A stretch of 64,000 nucleotides of DNA, taken from positions 16,405,332-16,469,331 of the forward strand of contig OZ025210.1 of NCBI GenBank assembly GCA_964019055.1, written 5' to 3'. The first letter of the stretch is position 1; each line of letters opens with the position of its first letter. Shown one piece after another: positions 37,501 through 48,069 of the stretch. The notes under the pieces were generated by a model. It was given only the letters and a program-made list of their open reading frames with translations. It was not told where the DNA came from and made no database searches. The position numbers were made by a program, and so were the translations under genes. This DNA is from Anthopleura xanthogrammica. Taxonomy: Eukaryota > Cnidaria > Anthozoa > Actiniaria > Actiniidae.

Positions 37501-40500
37501 TATACATTTTCTTAAAGCTAAATAAACATAGTGTTCAAAAATCAATTTGAAATTTTCTGTTTCGCGACACAATAAAAGTTATTGGGTTGTCCGCAGTTTT
37601 TGAGTGATCAAAATAACTTTCTTAAAACATTGTAGCTCATTCGGATTACCTCAGATCAAACTGAAACTTTGAATTATGATAAATCACAACGCGATCTAAA
37701 AAACCATGTCTCAAATTTTTGAAATGTTTTTTCATTCAAAAGATATTGTCTATTTTGCAATTATGACCTCCGAAAATTCAAACATCCTGATTTAACGCGT
37801 CATTGCGCCCGATCTAAAAAAGATATCAAAAATCTGACACACCGTTTTGAAGCTCATTATCCACAGAGCATGCTTATGTACTTTTGATCGACATAGCGGA
37901 AATTCGGATCCTGCGGGAAGTTGTCAAATGAAGTGCGGTAGAATGTCACTTTGAACTCAATAAATTTTTTTGTATTCGAAAATGGACAATTTTAAATAAA
38001 TATTCGAAAACTACATTTATTTAGCTTTCAGAAAATGTATAGTTTAATGGCAAAATATTGTAAAGCCTGTGCGAAATGTGAGGTAGCGCGTATAGGGATC
38101 CTAATCATATCCTGATACCTTTACCTCACTGCGCATGCTCAAAATGATCAAATTGCGCTAAGTGCTCTCGTGTTACATTAAAATGGCTTCCTAGATACGA
38201 ACTTTAACGCTGTTTTTCTCACAGAATGGAATATTTTTTTGGCGAAAAAACCTGGCAGTTAGTCTAACTATAGTATAATAAGCATATAGAAATAGAGAAA
38301 AGTGCCTTTTTTTTTAGCCCGGAGCCAGTCCAAGTACCTTAAGTGACACACTAGTAGTTTAATAGACCCTTTTACCTTGGGCGTGATGTTTTTTTTTCTG
38401 TTGCACTCTAGCTTGTTACAATAACAATTATTACTATCTCACAATGTTGGAAATTTGATTGACGGAAGCCAAAAACCCAGACATCGTGTAATGTAATTAG
38501 TTGTCTGGATCGCGTAATTATGGAAATGGAGGGAAGAAGAATATAACTCAGGTATTTTTATATTTAAGGACGGAGAAAGATTAACCTCCTTTCATCAAGA
38601 AAAAGAGAGGAAGCTCAAAGAGTTAGAAGGTCACATGGAACGAATGAAGAACCAACAGGAGACTGTGAGCAAACGGTTGAAAGAAGAGAGTGAGAAGAAG
38701 AGTAGACTGGAACGAGACTTGAGTAAGCACGTGCAGAGGATCAAAGAACTGGAAAAACAGGGAGAACAACAGCAGAAGATTATTAGACGTAAAACAGAAC
38801 AGGTGGCTAATGCACAAAGAAGGCTGAGGACGATCACTAAACAGGGTTCTGATGACAAGCAGGGGTATGTTTGCTGCAATATTCAAGTCATAATTACTAA
38901 TAATATAGTCTTCTGTTAGCTCAAGTCATTGTGTTAAGCTTATCAGTGCTCCTCGCAACAGTGGATTGCAATTGCTCTGACAGGGTATGTTGCATCAGGC
39001 AATGTTTAATGCAACTTGTATCACACATGGGAATTTATTGGCTGTCATAACAAATTGCTGGGAGACAAGCTTCAGGAGGGCAATGTCTGGATATTGTTAT
39101 GAAAAGTAACAGCTTTGTGTGCTAAGACACAGCAGTCATTTGCAGTCATTACCCATCCATCCACTCACCCACCCACCCACCCACCCACCACAAGAATGTT
39201 AGGACGAAAATGTGTGCAAAACCTGTGCTATAGACTATCTTGTGACAAGAACAGGGTGTTATTTTCAGGGATGATACGAGTGGTTATCAGAAAAAGCAGC
39301 AATGGTTAGATTCTGAGATAGAGAAAGTCCTTCAGCAGAAACAAGCAGTGGAAGCCCTTGAGGAAGACTTGAAAAAGCGTGAAGAAGTTGTGAAGAACAG
39401 AGAAGCCATGATAAACGAGAAAAGTGCTTTGGAGATTAAGAAACTACGATCCAGTCAAATACTAAACAAGGTATGTAATATGGCCCTCCGATCGCTCACA
39501 GCGAGTTAAAGTTCCCCTTTCAATTCTATCTAAATTGGGCTCCCTGTGTCGTCCCTAGCTTAGCCAATGAGAAGGCAAGGCTTGCCATAGTCCACTATTT
39601 TATACAAAACTGTGGCATTAATATTGGTAATGACAAATTGGGTTTTATGGGGAAAGAATTTGAAGCATAGACCCTTTTCCAACATGGCAGCCGCAAATTC
39701 CAACGAGTTAAAGTTAAACTGAGTAAAAAACCATTACCAGCATTAAAAAGAGCATCTTTAATTTCAAATATTCATTACGTCAGGTGTTACATCAAAAAAA
39801 CGTCTGTAGATTTGTTGATTTTTAACTTAAGTTTTCTCGGCTGATGCTTTTTCAGTTTTATTTTAACTCATTTGAATTTGCTGCTGCCATTTTTGGAAGG
39901 GGTCTATTAGTTAAAAGCACAGCCAGAACACACGGGGGAGCATACTGTTGGGGCTTGCTTCATATATTAGTACACACAAGAGGCATACTGTTGGGGCTTG
40001 CTTCATATATTAGTCGAACAAGAGATATACTGCTGGAGCTTGCTTCATATATTAGTACACACAAGAGGCATACTGTTGGGGCTTGCTTCATATATTAGTC
40101 GAACAAGAGACATACTGCTGGAGCTTGCTTCATATATTAGTACACACAAGAGGCATACTGTTGGGGCTTGCTTCATATATTAGTACACACAAGAGGGATA
40201 CTGTTGGGGCTTGCTTCATATATTAGTACACACAAGAGGGATACTGTTGGGGCTTGCTTCATATATTAGTACACACAAGAGGGATACTGTTGGGGCTTGC
40301 TTCATATATTAGTACACACAAGAGGGATACTGTTGGGGCTTGCTTCATATATTAGTACACACAAGAGGGATACTGTTGGGGCTTGCTTCATATATTAGTA
40401 CACATAAGAGGCATACTGCTGGAACTTGCCCCATATAGTAGTATATGAGTTCGAAAGTTCGCAAGGAATTTTGGATGAAAAATAAGCTAGTTTGATTGAT

Positions 40501-43500
40501 TACTGTTTTCCATTTGCCACGTAATCCTCGCGCTACAAACAAGTGTCAGTAAACACGAGGGAGCATTTTCGAGTATATTCAATGTGCCCCCGTTTCATGC
40601 TCCTAAATATTTAACCAGTTTGATATTATGGAGCGCGTTTCACCGGGTGAAAATTCACCAATTATACCCATACTCAATTATACCCATACTCAATTATACC
40701 CATACTCAATTATACCCATACTCAATTATACCCATACTCAATTATACCCATAACATTGTTGATTACACACGGGGAAGCTTTGCTCCAGGACCATTACCAG
40801 GGAACAAAACCCTTCGCGTTTACCGACCTTTTAGTTTTTTTGTATTATTATTTTATGTTCAGGACATTCTACGATTGTCTACTCAGTTAATGAAAGTCGA
40901 GCGAGAAATACAGGAAAAAGAAGAATCAGCGCCAGGTATGTACCACATAATTTAAATTTTGTGTAATTTTAACATGAAAATCCGGAAAGAAAACTCTCGA
41001 AGCACAGGAGTAAACCACCAAACAACTCTACTGAGAAACGACATCGAGTTCGGGAATCGGAATGATGCGCCCTTGAATTCACTATGTTTGTTTGATGACA
41101 GGCAGTGATGATTCTATTAAAAAAACACTTAGCGGATTCCTTCAAACTAGAGATGAGCTACATAAGCAAAGGAATCTATTGGAAAATAAGCTGCAAGATG
41201 GTGAACTACTTGATCCAAGCGAGGAAAGGAGGTGGGAATATTATATATTATATCTGTTCGTTCTCTCTCATTTGTTTTCACTAGATGCGCATAATCGTCG
41301 ATCGCGACGAAGTACGTTTTACACCAGATTTCATGAGTGTAAAAAGTGACGGCACAAATGACGGTTACAGAGTGGCGCGGACGCGGTACGGAATGTTTTC
41401 ATACATGGCACGTCGGCACTGTCACGGTCAAGGGACGGTTACGGAGTGGCGCGGGATATTTTCATACGTGGCAAGATACTGACAGGGTCATGGCACACTG
41501 CACGATTACGGAGTGGAGCGGACATGGTATGGAATGTTTTCATACATTGCAAGGCACTGACACGGTCACAGCAAGGCGTGGTTAAGATACCGAATGTTTT
41601 CATACATGTTACGGCACTGACACGGTCACGGCAAGGCGTGGTTAAGATACCGAATGTTTTCATACATGTTACGGCACTGACACGGTCACGGCAAGGCGTG
41701 GTTAAGATACCGAATGTTTTCATACATGTTACGGCACTGACACGGTCACGGCAAGGCGTGGTTAAGATACCGAATGTTTTCATACATGTTACGGCACTGA
41801 CACGGTCACGGCAAGGCGTGGTTAAGATACCGAATGTTTTCATACGTGTTACGGCACTGACACGGTCACGGCAAGGCGTGGTTAAGATACCGAATGTTTT
41901 CATACATGTTACGGCACTGACACGGTCACGGCAAGGCGTGGTTAAGATACTGAATGTTTTCATACATGTTACGGCACTGACATGGTCACGGCAAGGCGTG
42001 GTCATAGCCATATGAAAACCGCTATAATGGACGTCAATCAGGGCGTTTCCACAGGCACGTGCCCTTGACAATTTTGTGTTTTCCAACAATTTCATGTTGT
42101 CAAAGAATTGACATGCGATTCTGAAGAACAGATTTATTCTTGCCTTTATCCTACAAGCTTACAAAATAACTGTACTCCGACTGAATCCTTGCTCAAGCAA
42201 ACTTTCCTACTTATATGATGTCATATAATCTAGAATGTTCCTTTTTCTAAATATAGCTATTACGTCATTCTAGAAACTACTAGAAAGATATACTAGTTAT
42301 ACAATGGTCCCTGGTGGCATACCGTGGAATATCCCACTAGTCACTTGTAGTTTTGTAGTATACACACGAGCCTTTAGGCGAGTGTGTATACAAAGAAAAT
42401 ACAAGTGATGAGTGGGATATCCACGGTATGCCACGAGAAACCATTGTATAACCATTTTATCCCACACAAATGCGTAGATTCAACGCGCAGTGCATGATGG
42501 GAAGGAAGAGTGGAATACCGACGAATATACAACGGCTTTCCTGCTTTCTGATTGGCTGTATTTTCTATGGTGTGGGATAAATACACATATCATTCAACAA
42601 CAATTATAGAATATTCAAGAAAGAAAATATAGAATCTTCTAGAAAAATCGAGAAAGTTCTAGATTCTTTGCATTGTAAACACTTTTATTGACTTCAACCA
42701 ATTGTGTTACAAGGGCAAGTTGTGCGATTCCGCACTGCTGTTAGGAACGACTATAACTTGTTTATTGTATTTCTGTTGCAGGTTGATAGAACTGGACGAG
42801 GGCATCGAGGCATTAGAGGCTGTTATCGAATACAAAAGCGACTCAATAGAAAACAAACAACAGCAGTTACAAACTAATGATGATTTGAACATCGAACTGA
42901 AAACTGAAATCAAATCGCTTCCAAGAGAAGAAGCCACGAACCTGCTGTCTAAATACCTGGATAAAGTTATTCAGTTAAGACAAACTGAAGCTAAACTGCA
43001 ACTGGATTGTAACGATAAGGATGTAAAGATCAACGAACAAGAAAGAATCATAGGAGAATTACAAAGAGGGTTGCAGCAGGCTCTAATGGCGGCTGAACGC
43101 AAGGTCATTAATCTGCAGAAAGAACACGAACAAAAGATACAATTTTTGATGAGTCAAGTGAGAGATGCTGAAAGTGCCGTTTATGACGAAGGCAAAGAAA
43201 GGTAGGTATCAGTCCATTCAACATGATAACCTAGTGCGACAAGTGCCCAAAACCCGCACTCGTTTTCACTCGTATGTGAAGTAAAGGCCATGTTACATGA
43301 TAAAAGTTATCTCAGAAACTGCTAGTGCGCAATTAATGGCAGAGTTACGAGAAAATTGTCACGATAAATTGCATAAATTACTTTCTGAAACGTTTTGGTG
43401 GGAAAGTGTTATGTAAAGTATAACTCTACTTTTTCACTTGTGCAACTAAAACTTGGGTCGCTAAGCAACCTGGTGAAACTGGGTTACTTTTTCAGTATAT

Positions 43501-44806
43501 GTATATTTACAAATACTGACCAACAGAAGAGTAAAGAAAGCAAGCATTGATGTCTTGGTGGCGAATCATCCCTTTTTCACAAGCAATTACTCATATATTG
43601 AATTATTTTGTATATTTTAGTGAGAAAGATTCCCGTGTCCAGCAGTTAGAGTGTGATGTTTATTACTACAAAAAAACCTGTAGAGACCTAAAAAAGAAAC
43701 TACGAGAGAAAATGTCTGTAGGGATTGACAGTACAGACATGACAGCCACCAGTTACAGAACTGACACGGGACAAGAGGTAAAGTAAAAAAAAACACAGAA
43801 ATTATGGAATAGGGAATGAGGAGTGTTTCAGGTGGTAACACTTAGGGGATCAATATTAGATCAATTATATGACTTCTAGTTTTATAGTACAACTATGAGT
43901 ATATATTTTTGCTATTTGGTATTTAAAAGTAGACCTTTGTTTCTATTTCTATTTGCAGCAATCCATTGATAAAAGCACAACGATTAGGAACCAAGCATCC
44001 TACTCAGTTAGATCAGCATCTGTAGACACCAAACACAAGTATGTTAAATTCTTTATCATAGCCGTGACTTGTTAATAATAAAAGCGAGTGTTGAAGCCAC
44101 ATACTGATACGATAATCTATACATGGACAGAAAGAGTCCTGGAAGACGATTACAGAGCTCAAGTCCTACTCAAGATGAATCACAGGCTGATTTAGTCCAA
44201 GGTGAGAGATTGGGGTACATATGTATTCAATATGCTGAACAACTAGAAAAGGCATGTGTACATATCTCCGGTGTTCTGCCAACCCAAAGTACAGCACAAC
44301 AAGCTATTTCATATCTTTTACGAAATACAGTGAACACAGTTATTTTTTTGACATTTTGAATCGTCCAACCAGAAGCCAGATTCACACTGATAAGGCTCTG
44401 AGATTATGCTAAGGTTAGCTAACTAATCATACTGCCAAAGCCTTATTATGAACTTGGTTTCGGATTGGATGATTGAAAAAATATATAAAGATTTTGAAAT
44501 GTTCACGGTTTGAGTGCCCGCACTGTAAGTGCATACAAGGTTTAGGACAGTTAATTTTACAATTGTTGTTTGTTTGTTTGTTTGTTCTCTCCTGTGCCTT
44601 AATTGGTTTCTCCGGGTTCTCCGGTCCTCCCTTCACAAAATTTAACTCCTAAATTCCAGTAGAATGCAGTGGAAGACTGAAGAGCCACTGTGTGGAATCC
44701 ACTTTAATTCTCATTTTTATTGTATTTTATCTTTTACATTAATAACGGAACGTTTTTTTTTCCAGATTCAATTGAGCCTGCAAATAATCCATGGGGACCT
44801 TTGTGA
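25561..44806 (+). CDS. KIF27: Kinesin-4-class motor protein, KIF27/KIF7 type
   Basis: A complete 27-exon gene, predicted 1286 aa. Exons: 25561-25593, 26384-26521, 26975-27061, 27966-28073, 28655-28790, 29042-29188, 29470-29550, 30447-30616, 32381-32530, 32881-32961, 33255-33355, 33675-33897, 34391-34619, 34853-34947, 35203-35354, 35527-35587, 36416-36549, 37139-37403, 38569-38864, 39269-39470, 40863-40935, 41102-41231, 42782-43201, 43621-43777, 43959-44038, 44131-44201, 44766-44806; phases agree throughout. N-terminal motor: P-loop GQTGSGKT (about residues 84-91, split by intron 3), switch [11 protein letters not shown], switch II DLAGSE (about 257-262), then [16 protein letters not shown] and [13 protein letters not shown]. 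The rest is mainly Lys/Glu/Gln-rich coiled coil, with an acidic stretch in exon 15. The start [14 protein letters not shown] and the tail [18 protein letters not shown] point to KIF27/KIF7, the Hedgehog- and cilium-associated kinesins (Costal2 relatives). Invertebrates often have one gene for both. The length is close to vertebrate KIF7 and KIF27. Confidence 0.95.
26065..26160 (+). repeat. Degenerate short repeat of TAGCTCAT/TAGATCAT
   Basis: Kinesin intron 1 has several copies of GTAGCTCAT, TAGATCAT and TAGGTCAT. Weak repeat; no exon seen in the rest of the intron. Confidence 0.5.
27429..27741. mobile_element. Long-arm foldback element in kinesin intron 3
   Basis: Two arms of more than 100 bp mirror each other. 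The left begins TGTGAATACGAGAAGTGAC and the right ends GTATTCACA. Shared inner parts include GAGCACTGTCCAGTGCTC, matching the right arm's TGGACAGTGCTC. No coding capacity. Confidence 0.75.
28173..28335 (+). repeat. Dispersed repeat, copy 1 (GGGCTCAAAATAA family)
   Basis: GGGCTCAAAATAACAGCCAG, GCCAAATACATTTTTGACC and GGTCTGCAAATGC recur at 29838-29998, and partly near 47955-48020. Kinesin intron 4. Confidence 0.6.
29138..29405 (+). repeat. Tandem copies of the switch I exon end, spreading into intron 6
   Basis: The coding stretch ACATGAATGAAGCTTCCAGT (29138 on, encoding [15 protein letters not shown]) recurs four times in the following intron, starting at 29205, 29256, 29311 and 29362. The copies are 51-67 bp apart and keep AGTAGATCTCATGCTATATTC. 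They lack the GTATGT donor context of the real exon end. Confidence 0.85.
29838..29998 (+). repeat. Dispersed repeat, copy 2 (GGGCTCAAAATAA family)
   Basis: GGGCTCAAAATAATGGCCGG, GCCAAATACATTTTTGACC and GGTCTGCAAATGC match 28173-28335. Kinesin intron 7; the rest of this intron shows no exon. Confidence 0.6.
30651..32080 (+). repeat. 57-bp minisatellite, about 25 copies, in kinesin intron 8
   Basis: The unit begins GCATGGCTAACTCACAGATC and ends CTGATCTAAGTCA. Copies are 90-100 percent alike, with recurrent variants (ACCATGAAAC, GATCAAAGTC) that suggest repeated local expansion. Stop codons occur in the units. Confidence 0.95.
32110..32255 (-). mobile_element. SINE-like fragment
   Basis: Minus strand: GTTGGATTCCTGGACTCGG, then TCACATGTGAATAGAGTT and CTCCAGGTTCTCTGG. 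Same motif order as the fragments at 24181 and 36568. Confidence 0.5.
33082..33267 (+). repeat. 93-bp tandem duplication containing the exon 11 splice acceptor
   Basis: Copies 33082-33174 and 33175-33267 differ at about one base. Each contains intron end, TTTTAG acceptor and the first 13 bases of exon 11 (GCATTACGAGAAG). The working acceptor is the second (exon start 33255). The first (33162) runs into TAG at 33186-33188 if used without a further splice. Confidence 0.9.
34574..34786 (+). repeat. 54-bp tandem repeat carrying the exon 13 splice donor
   Basis: The end of exon 13 (ATGTTGAAGGGACACGAGCA to GTAGCAAGAG, then GTATGT) is repeated. Donor-like AG-GTATGT sites occur at 34620, 34674 and 34728, exactly 54 bp apart. 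The last copy ends GTAGCACCGC without a donor. Frame stays open through all copies. Confidence 0.9.
35687..35770 (+). repeat. GTCC microsatellite
   Basis: About 19 uninterrupted CCGT units, flanked by CATC-type simple repeat. Kinesin intron 16. Confidence 0.97.
35839..36275 (-). pseudogene. Non-LTR retrotransposon reverse-transcriptase fragment
   Basis: An antisense open frame in kinesin intron 16 encodes the central RT core: motif A region [10 protein letters not shown], then [23 protein letters not shown] and the catalytic box as YADN instead of YADD. Start, endonuclease and C-terminal parts are absent. It is a truncated, probably inactive fragment of a CR1/jockey-like element. Confidence 0.85.
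36568..36760 (+). mobile_element. tRNA-derived SINE
   Basis: An A-box-like TGGCGTAGCAATAGTG is followed about 35 bases later by a perfect B box GGTTCGATTCC, as in tRNA-type RNA polymerase III promoters. The tail includes TTTTTTCTCTCAAGGTTC and CTAAATTCCAACTCC. Kinesin intron 17. Confidence 0.6.
36930..37095 (-). repeat. Dispersed repeat, copy 3 (GAAATAGAAAGCGCGC family)
   Basis: Reverse complement contains AAAGAAATAGAAAATGTGCG and CGGGGATTGGCAGAACA, matching 3478-3765 and 20925-21135. The minus-strand frame here shares a [12 protein letters not shown] stretch with the copy at 3509 only because both are the same repeat. Confidence 0.5.
37404..38568 (+). other. Kinesin intron 18, no feature recognised
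   Basis: A 1165-bp AT-rich intron. I see no exon, RNA gene or clear repeat in it. Confidence 0.4.
39667..39909. mobile_element. MITE with TAGACCC ends
   Basis: ATAGACCCTTTTCCAACATG and GGCAGCCGCAAATTC are mirrored by GAATTTGCTGCTGCC and TTTTGGAAGGGGTCTAT, giving an imperfect inverted repeat of about 37 bp. A related short palindrome is at 46617-46686 and half of one near 50517-50550. Kinesin intron 20. Confidence 0.65.
39935..40440 (+). repeat. About 44-bp minisatellite, about 11 copies
   Basis: Unit GCTTGCTTCATATATTAG, then TACACACAAGAGGCATACTG (some copies TCGAACAAGAG). Inserted directly after the MITE ending at 39909. Confidence 0.9.
40660..40752 (+). repeat. 16-bp tandem repeat, 6 copies
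   Basis: AATTATACCCATACTC repeated, still in kinesin intron 20. Confidence 0.9.
40975..41060 (-). mobile_element. SINE-like tail fragment
   Basis: Minus strand: CCGATTCCCGAACTCGATG then CTCGAGAGTTTTCTTTCCGG, similar in order to the SINE-like fragments in this gene. Short and uncertain. Confidence 0.35.
41360..42003 (+). repeat. 60-bp minisatellite, 7 clean copies plus diverged copies
   Basis: From about 41580 the unit GGTTAAGATACCGAATGTTT, TCATACATGTTACGGCACTG, ACACGGTCACGGCAAGGCGT repeats almost perfectly. Diverged copies extend left to about 41360. The 60-bp period keeps long frames open on both strands. It sits inside kinesin intron 22. Confidence 0.92.
42298..42582. mobile_element. Composite foldback element in kinesin intron 22
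   Basis: First hairpin: TATACAATGGTCCCTGGTGG...ATATCCCAC mirrored by GTGGGATATCC...ACCATTGTATA (42298-42450), with centre CACACGAGCCTTTAGGCGAGTGTG split as CACACGAGCC and GGCGAGTGTG. A second inverted pair follows: TTTTATCCCACAC at 42455 and GTGTGGGATAAAT ending 42582. Same two-part plan as 5815-6308. Confidence 0.65.
44580..44665 (+). mobile_element. SINE-like tail fragment
   Basis: TTGTTCTCTCCTGTGCC, GGTTTCTCCGGGTTCTCCGG and CTCCTAAATTCCAG match the tail order of the SINE-like copies. Kinesin intron 26. Confidence 0.4.
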
Positions 44807-44965
44807 TGTAAAATCTATTCAATATAAGTAGTTAAAAAAGTAAGGGTTATTTAATCTTTAATAAGCATTTCTATTTTTACCCTTGGTTTGTATAGATTAG
44901 TTTATTGTCCTTTTCTGTAAATATAGTATTTACTCGAATAAGCGCCGCCCTCAAATAAGCCCCTT

Positions 44966-45527
44966 GACAATACTGTTGTCTGTTGACAATGTGTATCTTG
45001 TATTTCATACATGACAATACTGTTGCCTGATGACAATGTGTATCTTGTATTTCATACATGACAATACTGTTGTCTGTTGACAATGTGTATCTTGTATTTC
45101 ATACATGACAATACTGTTGTCTGTTGACAATGTGTATCTTGTATTTCATACATGACAATACTGTTGCCTGTTGACAATGTGTATCTTGTATTTCATACAT
45201 GACAATACTGTTGCCTGTTGACAATGTGTATCTTGTATTTCATACATGACAATACTGTTGTCTGTTGACAATGTGTATCTTGTATTTCATACATGACAAT
45301 ACTGTTGCCTGATGACAATGTGTATCTTGTATTTCATACATGACAATACTGTTGCCTGATGACAATGTGTATCTTGTATTTCATACCTGACAATACTGTT
45401 GTCTGTTGACAATGTGTATCTTGTATTTCATACCTGACAATACTGTTGTCTGTTGACAATTTGTATCTTGTATTTCATACATGACAATACTGTTGGCTGT
45501 TGACAATGTGTATCTTGTATTTCATAG
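44966..45527 (+). repeat. 47-bp minisatellite, 12 copies
   Basis: Unit GACAATACTGTTGTCTGTTG, then ACAATGTGTATCTTGTATTT and CATACAT. It begins 160 bp after the kinesin stop codon and may lie in its 3' UTR. Confidence 0.95.
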
Positions 45528-45576
45528 TTATCTTGTAAAATCAACTTCGTCCCATCAATTCAAATTCTGATTAGGT

Positions 45577-45895
45577 TAACCACCACTTAGTTGGTTCAGT
45601 TGGTTGCTTTGTGTGTGAGGTTGTGATTTGAGTCCTGGCCGGACCAACACTCAGGGTCTTAAAATAACCGAGAAGGTGTTGCCCTTATAAAAACATCTAC
45701 AAATGATTAGAGCTTCATGTGGCTCGGATAACCACCATAATGGTTAGATGACCACATGAAGTCTTGGTCATTTCTCTTCCAACTGCCACACCCGACAACA
45801 AAAAGAGAGGCTGGGGGGGGAAGGGGATCTTGTGCCCTATTGTGCAGTACCAGCCTGCTAGCAATGACGCAGGCAAACTCTCAAATAAATAAATC
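45577..45895 (+). mobile_element. tRNA-derived SINE, second family
   Basis: A-box-like TAGTTGGTTCAGTTGG and B-box-like GTGATTTGAGTCC, then CTGGCCGGACCAACACTC and AGGGTCTTAAAATAACC. The interior holds a CTTCATGTGG...CCACATGAAG hairpin. Confidence 0.55.
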
Positions 45896-46616
45896 ACCCT
45901 TGTGTTTAAAAAGACAGTCAAAGTCTAAGACTAGCTGTAGTAATACAGTTGATCCTTTCTGATGCCTGTATGTTCCTGAAATTTACAAACACTCAACAAC
46001 ATTTTTAAAATTTTGTTTCATTTTCCCTCCTACAGTTTGCCCCAGTACACCAAGTCTATCATGTTCAGTTCTACCAAAATGTTCCACTGCAAAGGCTTTG
46101 AGATGATGAAAATTTTTGAAGATGACTTCTGAAGAACCCGTGAGGCCTGTGGGAGTAAGGAATCGAGAATTAGGAAATATTTCGAGAAATCATGGATTTT
46201 TGGCTAGGGCTCAAAAGGCAGGGTTCAAAAATAGCAAAAAGGACAACAGCAACACATGATCACGAAAAATGAAATTTTGATTTCATAGTTGCTTTACTTT
46301 TCTGGGGAAAACTGGGTTAAACGGCCCCCCGGCCCCTTTGGATGCTACGGCCCTGATCGTGTTCTCAACTCACAAGCTACACTCGCATGAGCGTACAGTA
46401 CTAAGTGTACTACATATGTTTTGCATGCGTCAAATGTTAACATTCCTGTTAGGTGTGCCGTAGGATAAACATGATTTGGAATTTATTCAATCATCTGAAA
46501 ATGAAGGCATAGAGATCTATGATAATTGAACTTGAATGTAGTGCTATTGATAACTAGTCCTCTAGACTCAGATATATAGGAATGTTATTCAACAAAACAT
46601 TTGAAGATGCTTAGTG

Positions 46617-46686
46617 CAATAGACCCCTTGCAGCATGTCGGAATGCAAATTGAGCTGCATTCCAACGTGCTGCAAGGGGTCTATTG
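46617..46686. repeat. 70-bp near-perfect palindrome
   Basis: CAATAGACCCCTTGCAGC and AATGCA on the left mirror TGCATT and GCTGCAAGGGGTCTATTG on the right, with an 8-base loop. Ends resemble the MITE at 39667. Confidence 0.8.
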
Positions 46687-46766
46687 TTTATTTCACTATG
46701 ATGTCACAGCTTGTTTACATGGACATCTTTTCCCCAAACCAGCTTTTTTTCAGTGTCACTTGTGAA

Positions 46767-47025
46767 TATACATCAGTGATTTAATGATAATGATTGACAA
46801 CAGACGACTTGTGTGTTATACTGTGTTGGTGTAGGATAAGGTGCCACAACATACATCAGTGATGTAATGTTATTGATTGACAACAGACGACTCATGTGTT
46901 ATACTGTGTTGGTGTAGGATAAGATGCCACAACATACATCAGTGATTTAATGTTAATGATTGACAACAGACGACTCGTGTGTTATGCTGTGTTGGTGTAG
47001 GATAAGATGCCACAACATTTACACT
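46767..47025 (+). repeat. About 83-bp tandem repeat, 3 copies
   Basis: Unit includes ACATCAGTGATTTAATG, GATTGACAACAGACGACT and GTGTTGGTGTAGGATAAG. Confidence 0.85.
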
Positions 47026-47632
47026 ATTTATTAGACTTCCGTGGTGGAGTGGGTAGAACTCCATTGTGATGTTATCAACTTTAACCCCTAAGAGAAAATC
47101 ATGTTTGCCTAAGAGACAGGTTCTTGCTCTTTTTAGGAAATTCTTACTGTCTGCACTGATTGCACTGGGGGTTGGGTTGGGCAGGGCAGTATTTACCCCC
47201 TGGTAATGAGACAAATCTTGCAAAACATTGTTGATCAAAACCTACGACCCTTCACTCTGTTTTGAAAATCATTTCTCAAGTTTTTTTTTAGAAACACAGA
47301 TGGCTATCACTCTTATTAATAGTTTTGTATTTTTCTGAGACTAAAATGTATGGGATTCAATCGTCATCAGTTTTCAGGTAAAACACAGGTAGCCCAAGCG
47401 TAGAGTTAGTGGGCTGTTACGTCATTAGCTTCAGTCGGTGTTCAATATTCAAATTTTACATGGTATGAAAATATGCTTTCATAAAGACTTAAATTATTTA
47501 ATGCTTTTGAATATAGTCTCTAAAAATGTTGTTTGGTAGTTGAGGTACACTCTGGTTCTAAAACGTGAAAACGGATTTTAATACAGTACCAATAAACTAT
47601 TACTTGGTTAATTCGTAGTATGGTGTTTTTGC

Positions 47633-47937
47633 TGTTCCCCTGGAACACAGGTGAACAGAGGGGAACACAGGGGAACAAAGGGGAGCACATTTTATTGTAC
47701 TTTTTGCCCTCTGTGTAAACAGTTATTTATCATGCACTCTCATACAATCCATCAGAGCCATCCCAAACTCATTTATGAGAATGACAGTAGAATGGGCACA
47801 TGGGTCAGACCCTTTGCAAGGGGCAGAGTGCACTTAGTTTGACTGATAAAAAGGGATATGTCAAGCACAATACCAATCCATATTTCAGGTTTATAGTTCC
47901 TACCTAGCAACATATTTGGACTTCAAGGCCAAGGACT
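47633..47937 (+). repeat. Subtelomeric duplicated segment, copy 1
   Basis: A short GGGGAACACAG minisatellite (47633-47688) is followed by about 250 bp (TTTTATTGTACTTTTTGCCC to TTGGACTTCAAGGCC) that recurs at 50776-51023. Confidence 0.85.
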
Positions 47938-48069
47938 TTAAAGACTAATTACAAGGCAGGGCTAAAAATAATGGCTAGTCATCAGACGATGTCCTGCCCG
48001 AATAGGAACTTGTCTGGTCAAATCTTTGCCTTGCCAGTCATTTTGACTGTAACATTGAGCCAGAAACAA

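Noticed and set aside
41439..42095. Open frames of 218 codons (minus) and 189 codons (plus)
   Set aside because: Both are readings of the 60-bp minisatellite in a kinesin intron; no family resemblance.
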